A stretch of DNA of 64,000 bases from Symsagittifera roscoffensis. Lineage: Eukaryota > Xenacoelomorpha > Acoela > Convolutidae. Location of the stretch: NCBI RefSeq assembly GCF_963678635.1, contig NC_087063.1:35252540-35316539 (forward strand). Reading direction: 5' to 3'. The number at the start of each line of letters is the position of its first letter. The first letter of the stretch is position 1. The notes under the pieces were generated by a model. It searched no databases. It worked only from the letters and a program-made list of their open reading frames with translations, and was not told the DNA's origin. Below are positions 12,701 to 23,000 of the stretch, in pieces. The translations under genes were made by a program, and so were the position numbers.

Positions 12701-13482
12701 CAATTGCGTTAAATTTTGCTCCAACGTCTTCTTCAAGTTAGAAAAAATTTGACGTTGACGAAAAATTAATAACTACAAATAAACGTCAGGTGAGGTTGAT
12801 TGATTTATCGTATTAAAGCCTTTTGTCATGATGCGATTAGCGAAAGAATTTTTGATTCCGAGGATATTTCAGCTTTTTGGAAAACTTTTCTAACTTTAGA
12901 ATTAGAAAAGTTTTTCCAAAAAGCACTCATCATCAATTAGTTTTATTTCAAATTTTTAAACCATACTCAGGCTAGTTTAACCTTATTGGAATAACTTTTG
13001 CAATAACCGCGGTTTGAACATTCAGTGGTACCTGCACAGCCCTTGTTTTTGCGGCAGGAGCATCGCTTTTTTGACTTATTTGATCATACCTTGGAGAAGG
13101 ACACTTCAAATAAGTGTTGATACACTTCAGTTATTCCATCTCCCGAGTCTAGTGTCAGCTGTTTGATCCTATTGATGAGATGAGGTCGCTGAAAATCCAT
13201 CTGTAGAAACATAAAGGGGTCAATAACCCCTTCCAAAGTCCACACATAGCGTGCCTCCTCAACTGACGCAACCGCACAATTTCCATCTTGTTCTTGTTCG
13301 TATCCGCACGTTTTCAGCAATCTGACCTCGTTACCGAATCCCGAAGTTTGGAGGAGAAAATCATTTGTGTGTTGAAACTGACTGCGAAGAACCAAATCTT
13401 TAATTCCGGTCAAAAAAGAACATAACACTTGTTGCTCTAAGAGAATCGTCAAAAACGGTATCAAAGTTGCAATTTTAGACAT
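477..13482 (-). CDS. Secreted protein with F5/8-type-C (discoidin-like) domain; 3' end outside window
   Basis: Three exons read in phase: 13090..13482 (ATG at 13480-13482), 1012..1239 and 477..785, each flanked by AG/GT on the minus strand; the last donor sends the gene off the left edge. Exon 1 opens with a hydrophobic N-terminus (residues about 6-22, LIPFLTILL) that looks like a signal peptide. Across the exon 1/2 junction the protein reads FLQMDFQRP, then FEVSFSK|DGVSW, then YKARYLRI, which follows the discoidin order 'wlqvDlg - vsySnDGvsW - ARYiRi'. The third exon (103 codons, two cysteines, EYSGIYIVKV) I do not recognise; it vaguely recalls the C-terminal repeats of FRAS1/FREM proteins. 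The exons are joined because all boundaries are phase 0 and the domain is continuous over the junction. The intron 1240-13089 is 11.85 kb of repeats. Likely extracellular; ligand unknown. Confidence 0.6.
1012..1239 (-). CDS. Discoidin-domain gene, exon 2
   Basis: The exon has 76 codons, phase 0 at both ends (acceptor TTTTTCCAG, donor GTATCC). It starts DGVSWSVPERLGCDF and contains YKARYLRI, the conserved late strand of F5/8C domains, then ends in PVPCTGHQ. Base composition is clearly less AT-rich than the surrounding DNA. Confidence 0.6.
1440..8650 (+). repeat. Diverged tandem array of about 1.9-2.6 kb units filling an intron
   Basis: Marker strings recur in order. A 'CGGTG..GTTTGTTTT' block lies near 1650, 3506, 5590 and 8183. 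A 'GACC..TTTTGACCC/GAC' block lies near 1911, 3757, 5849 and 8450. A 'TTGGAGCTTAGGTAACGAGC' block lies near 2466, 4152 and 6358. A smaller internal unit (CAGATATTAGCGAGGTAACC, near 3099, 4800, 5335, 6990 and 7715) is repeated more often. All copies are in one direction and well diverged. No coding capacity: the ORFs here are short and unconserved between units. Confidence 0.7.
10070..10388 (-). repeat. tRNA-derived SINE-like element, copy A
   Basis: Read on the minus strand, 10155-10216 looks like a tRNA-Lys(CTT) core: an A-box-like GTGGCTGAGTAGTTAGTG, an anticodon-like GACTCTTAATC and a B box GGTTCGAATC. The copy ends in near-inverted 10-mers: ACACTAGTGA at 10070 and TCGCTAGTGT at 10379. The same body occurs at 20759-21090 and 26602-26911. 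Confidence 0.65.
10690..11340 (+). repeat. Dispersed repeat family shared with 48.9-49.5 kb, copy 1
   Basis: Segments such as GTTTTTGAGAAA, AGGGGAGATCC and CTGAAACTTTCGAAG occur in the same order here and at about 48880-49530. Both copies close with the module 'GAGCACTTTTAT..GCGACTT..TAATACACTA'. The ORFs inside are not conserved between copies, so I do not call a gene. Confidence 0.55.
12873..12923. repeat. Inverted repeat, 21/22-nt arms with 8-nt loop
   Basis: The arm CTTTTTGGAAAACTTTTCTAA (12873-12893) pairs with 12902-12923, which differs by one extra T. The loop is CTTTAGAA. It is intronic, with no flanking element recognised. Confidence 0.7.
13090..13482 (-). CDS. Discoidin-domain gene, exon 1 (signal peptide)
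   Basis: The exon has 131 codons from ATG to a GTATGA donor. It holds the signal-like N-terminus, cysteines in KTCGYEQEQDGNC, and the first strands of the discoidin-like domain, ending VSFSK. The start is the first in-frame ATG, preceded by AAA. MAU2 ends 471 bp upstream on the same strand. Confidence 0.6.
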
Positions 13483-13953
13483 TTTCGAAAAGTAGCTTGG
13501 CTAGAATTGCCTGTAGAAATAGCGTGAGTGAATTATTCATTGAGTCAGCTGACTTTGAACGAGCGATGAAAATGAGACCGGAAATGGATACATAGCAGCA
13601 CCTGGGCTCACATAATTCATTCAAACTCCTTCGCTTTGTAGATCGCATATTTCGGAATCTGGTATTTGAACAACTTCCTTACGGCTGCATAGTAAGCGTA
13701 TCAATTTTGAGGCTTTTGAATGATAGGCTAAAATGGCTTGTAAAAATAGACTAAAAAAATTCAACTATTCATGTTAATCTAATAAACAAGTTATACAAAA
13801 TACTTAAAAACATTTTATGAAAAAACAACAAACATTAGAGCAACAATAAATAAGTAATGTCTCAATTAGTTTGAAAATAGCTGCTGCAATAAGAGAAGAT
13901 CTTCAAGCAGCGTATCGGTAATTTCAGAGTGCTTGGGAACAGATAGTATCTCA

Positions 13954-14028
13954 TCATTGTGGATTTGTGGGCAATGATGAGGATTTTGCCAGTGCTTTCA
14001 GTTTCTCAGGGAGTGGACCGTGCACCCA
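13954..14028 (-). CDS. MAU2: MAU2 last coding exon
   Basis: The exon has 24 codons and TGA. WVHGPLPEKLKALAKSSSL corresponds to the human tail WTDGPPPVQFQAQ. The acceptor GTTTTAG is clear. No AATAAA was seen close downstream. Confidence 0.85.
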   Translation of the reverse strand, partial: WVHGPLPEKLKALAKSSSLPTNPQ

Positions 14029-17000
14029 CTAAAACAATTATTTACGGAATGAGGAATTTAAAATTGAAATTAATAGAAACGGGCTATGCTTAAACAGGCA
14101 TAACAGCCTTCGATAGACTCGCTGAAACAAAACTATTAGTCACAGATGATATTTAGATTATTCATCATTTACAGATCACTATTCATGAAAGAAATTAAGA
14201 AAATTTTAGAGAGTCAGAGAACAATAAAAGGGAACAGCCCGAATTAAACTTTTTCCAATGGTGAACTTTAAGTCTATGCTATAAAAATTAAGGCAATATC
14301 GGTGAACGTTGAGCAAATTAATCGGCCATACTTTTTTTGACCCAGTTGTTGAAGTGAGTGAAAAATTGATATCCGACGTCAAAATCTGCTGTCTTCGGCT
14401 AAATTCCTCGGTCCAGATTTGTTTAGCGAAATGAATATTGCCAACAAATTGGCATTAACTGTATTTATGGAATAAATATTGGACCTGAATAATTTCATGC
14501 TGTGGTAACTTTGAAGATGTGAGGAAGTCACTCAGCAGCTGCTGCTTAACAGTCTCATGCACCACTTCTGGGTTCTGTTTGAGGGTGATGTTGCTTGAGC
14601 CTGGCAGCTTGACAGCGTCCCCCAGCAAAGCTGCTGCCCAGAGCTTCACGTGAGCATCCGGCACCTTTTCTGCCATCTTCAAAGCAGGGCAGACTGTCTC
14701 ACAGCAATCCTAAAACGAAAACATCTTCAAGCACAAAAAATACGTTCTGCTAGTGGATATACAAATAAGTGAAATACAACAGCTTCTTCTGCCGGAAAGG
14801 TGCCTGATTCTTCTGAGAAAAGCCATCCCAAATTTCCTTACAAGGGAGCCATCAAACAAAAATAAAAGTAGGTCCGGCCATACATGTCAAATCGAGCCTC
14901 AAACTTTCAAAAAACAAAAATCAGCTTCGTACAATAATATCTTTGTGAGGTTTCAATCGCAAACCCAGTAAACTTCTTTGTTTACTACAGTGTACAATAA
15001 AGTAGTCAAAATCTCATCACTGTACCCATATCACTGGAATCTACAAGTATGCATAGATTCTTAGGTTGGAAAAAAAATAGTTCATACCATATCACAACCT
15101 TCGCTTGTGTAAACAGAAAGTTGTCTCAAAATTGTTCATACGCATTCACTTGATCACGCTGATATGTTCTATTGCAGTTTAGAAAATCAAAGTCATTTTA
15201 AGTAGGCTTTAGTGAATTTGATTTCAGAAAATAATCAAAGGGGGTCTGTCAGTGCTATGAATAAAATGAAAAAGGAAAAAAATTAAGCAGAAATTTATGG
15301 ACTATTAATTCGGCAGATATAGCTCATGCTTCTTATACAGAGGCAAAGCTAGTCTTCACAAGCAAACAAGAAAAACGAGCTCTAAAAATGAACGAACACA
15401 AAAACGGGATTCTCTAAAAATGGGATTCAAACCAATTACCTGCCGAATCAAAAAGAACACTAACTAATAAGGAGTACCAACCTTTAAGTATTCGGCAACG
15501 ACAACAGAATATATCTCATATAAAAGCTGATTTGAGTGCGCACTAGTTAAGTCTAAACAGGCTAACTAATCGATAGCGTAAGCAAGCTAAAAACCGTTAT
15601 GAGGTTGCGCGGTCAAATGAAACACGTAGTGAGAGCGAATTATCGCCTAGCATGTGTTGTTCTTCAATCGGTTTCAGATATCTCGAAGAATGCTAACAGG
15701 AGATCGAGTATCATAATAAAGCAATATTATTTGAATTTGATTTCAAACAAAAAGATTATATAAATTATATAGGGGCGGCTTTTTTACTACTCACACTGAT
15801 TTATCACTAAGGTGGAGAGAAGAGTTTTAAAAAAGCGTTCTTAAGCTCATTGTTCTTTGTTTTTTTAAGTTGAGCTATTTTCATCATACTTATTAAGCTT
15901 TCAATTTCCATCGCCTTTCTTTACTATACCGTAGGATCAACAAATACCACTAGACTACTGAATTTTTAACTTATAATTTTAACCACACCCAATTTCCCTA
16001 TAACAAATTCAATTTCTTTTCTTAAACTTTCAAATTAAAACGAAATGCTTTCAAATTAAAAGAAATTCAAAAGTTGAAATGAACTCAACTTCATTTAAAA
16101 AAATTTAAGCCGCAAAAAAATCTAGCCCTAAAAGATTTAAAAATAGCCGAAAGATAGTTGGAAAGGGCCAATGAAAGCAAGTAAACTGATAAAGTTTCAA
16201 CTTTCGAAATTGAAATAATAGATGGCCCTAGAGCTCATTGAATGTCTGGAACAAATCATGATTGAAACTTTTTGATAAGATTAACCCAATTAGAGAAAAT
16301 TCGACCAATAGGTAAAATTTGCTGGGAAATCTGAAAAATAAATGACCTTAAGTGACCTTAACTTTTTTAATGTTCGATAGGGGAGTTTTCCTTTTTTTTT
16401 TCACAAAAGATATGTGATATGAGCTGAACTTAAAAAGAAATCAAAGTAAAACCGCGAAATTGTAAACTTGAACCTGAACAAATTTTAAAATTTTCGTGAA
16501 AAAAAATCATCGCGACCTACATAAGAGTCTGAACTATGTTCGACTTTTGAAACACGTCTTAACCATTGATATATACGATCTTCTGTATTAAATGACAGTC
16601 CTAATGCGCTATGGTTCAAACGTTTGAAATTTTGCCTTTCTTTGAACGAAGAAAATAAACTGAACTTAGAAAAAAAACTCGAAACGCAATAAAATTAATT
16701 CGAGCCTGAACTAAACTTCGGACTTTTCCTTTAAAAAAAAACGAAAATCATCACGACCTGAATAAGAGTCTGAACTACGTTCATCGACTCGTAACAAGAC
16801 GTAAAGAAGTAACTTCACTTCGTTCATTAATGCTTCGAAGTTTTAATGGTTAGTGCCCTTGGGCTCGGAACATTCTGCACCACTTGAAAAGAATTTTTCA
16901 AAAATATTTGAAATACAAAAAAAACTCTCATAGTCGAACATAAAACTTGCTACAAAATGAAATCAAATTTACCAGCATGCAATATATAAATACAATATAG

Positions 17001-20000
17001 TAAGAAAAAACAATATAGTAATAAATACAATATAGTAAGAAATAGAAAGTTTGGACTTAACTTTTTTTAGCTTCATAATTACGTTGTTCCATTTTTTTTA
17101 CAACTATTGTTTGCAACCAATATCTTTCCCAAATTTAATACAAACTATTGTATTATTTTTGCGCGTTCGTTTATTTTCAAAGGTTCTCTGTTATAGGTAT
17201 CCGCTCCACCAAATTCGTTTGTCTTAACATATTTCTCCGCATCGAACATTCTAGTATGACTATATTTAGTCATGAACAGTTTGGCTGGTCAAGCTTTTAG
17301 CTTGAGAAGTAGATTTTGAGCTTGATATCATTTTGGGGATTAAACCACCTTTTCATTCCCCAGTAAATTTGGTCTGTTAATTTGAGTTATGGAAAGATAT
17401 TATAAAAAAACTGAACTGAATAATGAATAGGACAAAACTAATGACTTGAAAAGCATAATTATTCTATCTTATGTTACCATGTTGCAAATTGATTTAAATT
17501 AAAGATTGAACAGCCATTTTGACAAAGCCTTTAATTAACTCTGCTGAAAATTGAGGATTTTCGCCTACTAATGTTCCAAGATAACAAGCATTTTCTTATG
17601 CGAAAATTGTTTCTTCTTTTTGACCATTATTTTCTTAACTATTTTCTTGATCAAAAACAAAAGCTGTATTTTTTTCAAAATTGACGAAAGGTTTGTTTTC
17701 AATCAAGTATTTATGTTTTTCTCTATTATCGTTGTTCTTAAGTCATGTATTGATTTTCCCCTCCATAAGCTATTTGTATCACCAGTAAACTGCACTAAAT
17801 GCATATTTCTATCATTTTGTTTTGAAATCACTTACAAAAATCTAGGGTCCCAACACCAGGCGATAATCCGCCTTCTCTGTCTTAATTTAAGATAGAAAAG
17901 ATGGAACTGCCAGTCTCGAGTAGGGAAAAGGAGGGTGGACGTAACGTAAAGAAGGACATTGGGTCCGTAACGACGGCCTTAAAAAAACACTGTACAGGAC
18001 CTTGTCCTCAACAGCTCATGCAACGTCATACACCGAGTCGAAAACAGAGTTAATCGACCCCAAAAATGCAGTGACCCCTTCGAAATTAGAGTAAGTGTGC
18101 ATCAATGATCGACACTTAGCCCATTGTTATTTATAAAGGAAATGGAAGAGGCAACGAGAACCTGTCGTTCCACAATATTGTGGGATATGTTATATGCAGT
18201 TGACTTTAAGACATCAGCTGAAAAGGAATCCCATTTTATTGAGATTTTTAATACTTGGAACAAGGCTTTAAAAGGACGGTTCAAAAGTAAACTTGGATGA
18301 GACAAAGCATTTGGTATTAATCTTGGGAAAACCGGAAAATATCCATGCGCTTGTTGAAAGTGAGTATGTGCCAACTCAATACGTTGCAATTCTTAAGATA
18401 AATGGGTGCATGAAAAATACGTGCATCATCCTTCAGAATAGCAGCTTTCTGAAAAAAATGGCGGCAAATTACGCCTCTACTGCTGAATAAAGATATTGAC
18501 ATCATTAAAAAATATCATATTCATGCAGCTTGTCTCCCGTCAATTCTGATGTTTTGCTCTGCAACCAGACTAAAGGACAGAGTTACCAATGAATCAGTAA
18601 TTGAAATGACTGAGATAGCTACAAGTGCGGTCCCGACTACGATGGTTTGGCCATATTCAGCGAAGAGAAAATAATTATGAAATTAGGTTAACTGACTAAA
18701 TTTCAGTCTAAGGAAAAAACCAGATTAAAGTTCTTAAAAACCTTGGATGGACTATGTTGAACAACACTTAAATATTTCAGTACTCAAACCCACAAACTGC
18801 TCTGATCGAATGGCATCGAAAAACATATTGTCTTCAACCATAAAGCTTCAAAGCTATCAGAAGGCCCTCATTTTAATGCTGAAACTTGTCAAGCTATCCA
18901 GATATACAAATGCTTACGCACTGGTCGAATGTCCAACCCCACCACAATGGGAGAATGGACAATAAACGCATTAGTAGCAGTAGCTTCTAAAACAGTATCT
19001 CGTGGTACGCAATGATTGAGTTATTTTCCATTTAGAATAATATTTTGAAGTTTCAACCACTATTTACGGTCTCTCAATGACTCCGACAAGAGAATTGATA
19101 CATTATTGGAAAAACCAAACCTTTCAGTTTTTCCAAAAAAATTCACGAGAAATAGAACTCGAAGCTTTACACAGAGGCAAAGTTGCACTTGGCACACACA
19201 AGCAACAATATGACCGATGATGCTACTGGGAAAAAAAACTAAATTACTACAACTTTGAGTCTACAAAATTTCTTAAGGGACGCAACCCAAAAACGACGCA
19301 TTAGCAGCACCAGTCAATTTGAACAAATTTATAGAGCGGTCAAATTCAAGCTAGCATGCGAAAAAGTTCATTAAAAAAATCCGACCCTGCCCAGGTTGGA
19401 CCCTCTTATTTTGTTGCGGTCTCCTCCCTACATCTGCGCTACAGATCCATGATACCTTGAAGCTTAAGTGCTATTTGTAACACAAAACTGCTCGTACCAG
19501 GGCGAAGCCCTGAATGTTCTGACTGCCTTATATGGTCTATGGAGCAGTAATAACCCGAAAAAAAATAATGTAATTGGGTAGTTAGGCCTCTTTTTATCCT
19601 TTCTAAGTTTTGTGTAGTTAGGCCCTAACGAGGGAATACGGTTTTTGATATCAATTTGTTTCCTTGGACAAACGCAATGTGGATCTGGTACTCGCACTGC
19701 AAAGCTTCTACTTCAGGTGCTTTCACAGAGATGCTGTTGCAGTTTAATTGCAGAATTTTTAGTGACTTAGTTTTATAGTGGGAATGATTTGCTTGGTACT
19801 GGGGGTTTGACGCTGATATGAGATTTTTTTTTAAATCATCCCCCCACACGCCATAAAGCACAAAGTGATAAATCTCATCCCTAGTAACAAATCAATTTTG
19901 CCAAATTAGCTTCCTTCAAACACTTTGGGACTATTTCTAAGACGGATTAAATCTCCACTTACGCGTTAATAGCGCGAAATAGATCGAGCGTTAATTGTCC

Positions 20001-23000
20001 CAAGTTGGCCAATATGGCAATCTTTACCCCCCCGTAACTTTACGAAAAAAGATCACAGGTGAAATATCTTTTCAAATTTGAGCTTAGGACAACAATACCT
20101 TTTGAATGGCATAAAAAATTCCGTCAAAAATGGCTAGTTAAGAAGTCAAAATTTGTCTGAAGAAAAAAACCAACCCGAGCACAAATATTCCGTTACGTTC
20201 GTTACGAATGTCAAAACAAAAATAGTCTGTGTTAAAATCCTTAGCATTGGATGTACTTAATAGCTGCTTATTGATCAAAATGAACACTTTCTAAATGAAC
20301 ACATTTTATCGCAACAATATTTGCGTCGCCAGAATATTTTGACTTCGGTTGGCAAAAAAGATTTCAATACTATAACACAAGCGATGTTACGGTGGTTAAC
20401 ACAAGCTATGTTTGTGAAAACAAGATCTAGAAAAAAGCTCGTTTTCTGGATTGATCCATGTTTTTAGAAATAATTTCGGTGAAAATGATAACTGCATCTG
20501 TCGTAGAATTGTTTTTCTGAATTCCGAACTGGTAGACGTTTCTTAACGAATTGTGTTTGAGATATTCCATAGTTTGTTTCAAAAGCAACCAAACGAAAAT
20601 TTTTGATAACGTGTTGATCGCACAAATTGACCTGTAGTTTGATTCAACCTGTGTTTTACCTTTATTGAAGACAGATGACATAAATGATTCTTTAAGAAAT
20701 GATGGAAATTGGTTTTGCATTCATAATTTCAACACGGGGGCGAAGTTTCGTTTCGCAAACACTAGCGAGAACATGACAAAAACAGCGCTATAAAGTACAA
20801 AAAAAGTAGTATAAACAAACCTCGAATTAGCAAAAATTCGACTCAGTCTGAGATTCGCACCTGCGACCTTGAGATAAAGAGTCACACACCAACCACTCAG
20901 CTACAGAAGCTTATTAGTACAGAGAAGATAGAAGATTAAACATTTGCCACAAATAAAGCAGAGAACAGATGCTACGATGAAATTCTAGATCGTGATGATG
21001 GCAAACTTGCACAAAAATGAACACTTTTATTTGCGAGTTGGGATAGAAAAAAAGAAGGTTCGGACTAAAGCACTAGCTGCTCGCTAGCGTAAATACCTTA
21101 TATGGTTTGCTATTGTATTAACATCATTTAATTTTACGTCGTTTTCCAAATCTATTTTGCTGAAATTTACTGATTTTCAATTACCTTTTCCCTAGTTTTT
21201 TGTTTTCCCATTTGACATCATCAGTCTTCTCTTTTTATCTTTTAGTGACTTATTCAATTAGATAGATTTCGAAAAGCACAGTGATAAAGAGAACGAGGCA
21301 GAGCAGCAGCAAACATCCCCATCAGTTGTAAATACTGCAGCCAATACTGTCATAAATATCATAGACGAGAAAAAATTTCATAGATGTTGAAGCCGTCTTA
21401 AATTATGAAAAAAATCAGCACTGATCGAAATTATACTGAGAAAAAACAGGTTCGTCTCATAAATAAATCTGGTCAACAACCTTTTTCTTATTTCCGTGAC
21501 TGCCGCACACTTCTTAAATCACGATTACGCAGCAGTCTACAGACAATATATCTTACACAGAATCAATGGACTTCAGAAAAACACTGTAAGCGTCAAAACC
21601 AGGTTGCCACAGCTATCATGAAAAGACTATACGCTTGCTTAGCCTTGGCTTTTTTGCCTTGAGAGTCAAATTCATTAAAACAGTTCCATCCATTAAGCTT
21701 ATCCCATTTTTACTAGCATGAGAGGCACTCAGCCATTATTTGAAAACAAGAGCCACTTCGCCTCCTTCAATTACATGAAAGCAAATCTGCTCTAATCTCT
21801 GAAGAGAAAATAAAGACAAGACTGAACAATCTACATTCATGAATCCGTCATTATCATATATATGATATGACTCTCTAAAATAAGAAGTACGAGTGTGACC
21901 TCTGAATTATGATTATCCTCTTCATCACACGAATAACTACTTTTTCTTCCAACCCCCGCAAAAAAATTACAAATTGACTCGCTAGTTACGAATAGAAATA
22001 TAACTTTTTTCTTAATCAGAGGCGGATTGGGTGAGAGGTTGAATTAGCATTTTTGATTTGCATGTTTTCTGAAGGAGATTGGGATTTAAATTTGATACAG
22101 AAACTTTAGCAAAATGTGATATTATTAGTAATTACCGTATTTTACCTACAAAGAGCCGCACCCGGCTGAAAGATGCATTCGATTAAGAGAGGCTATAACT
22201 CATGAAAAAAAAACAATATGATACGCCCTAAAATGAAAATGTGGCGCTCCGGTAGTGATGGCGCCCAGCAATCATATGATTGCTGGATCAAATCGCACGT
22301 GCGCTGCAATTTGCAAGGTGAGCTCTTGCAAGAAAGTCATAGTTTAATGGGTGCTGGTTGAATGCTCTCTTGTCAATCTAAATAATGAACCTTTGGGTTA
22401 GGCCTCCGGGTTGGTTGACTAAAATTTAAAAAAAAGCCCACTTGTTCCATATTTGAAAAAAGCCAAACATTTATTGCATTAGGCCCAACTACTCGTATAT
22501 CAGGTCAAAGCCCTGAATGTTCCGACGCCCTCTATTGCCGATCGAAACCTTTTTGTTTACATAAAATCTTTAAAATAGTTCGAAAAAAAATTTTAAATAA
22601 TTTTTAAGCTTTGTTTTAGTTTATCCCCAAGCTATGCAAAAACACAAATTGACATACTTTGCGCGTGGTAACGTACTAATAAAACCAAACTGCTTGCCTC
22701 AGTTCAATTTAAAGGATTTAAGTTGCCGCTGAGGCTTTATTTGAACAAAATATAGCGCGCGTTAATTACCAATTTGAACTATAGTCATTATAGTAGTTCC
22801 AAATTCAAATAATTGTTTATGAAAATTATTCACAAGTAAAAATATCTTTTTTTATTTGCACTCCTTTAAAATGATAAGGTCTCAAATGACATAAAAAAAA
22901 CAAAAAGAAGACTGCTCGTATCAGTGCAGCCCTGAATGTTCCGACTGTTTAATAATTTGTCACGATTAGTTTTTGATTTAAAAAAAAATTGACAATTTAT

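Larger units (their letters stand above)
8650..13089. other. Rest of the 11.85-kb intron: AT-rich, dispersed repeats only
   Basis: It contains a tRNA-derived repeat copy (10070-10388), a dispersed family shared with 48.9-49.5 kb (10690-11340) and a hairpin at 12873-12923. The remainder is A/T-rich sequence in which I see no exon or RNA gene. Confidence 0.6.

Noticed and set aside
12985..13065. Cysteine-rich minus-strand peptide (CSCRKNKGCAGTTECSNRGYC)
   Set aside because: It resembles tails of some transposon proteins, but lies just past a good splice donor with no support for a start or an element.
13090..13482. Exon read first as a PUB (PNGase/UBX-type) domain
   Set aside because: LLKTCGYE resembles the PUB end, but about nine residues are missing, the N-terminus is signal-like, and joining to 1012-1239 gives a better discoidin pattern.
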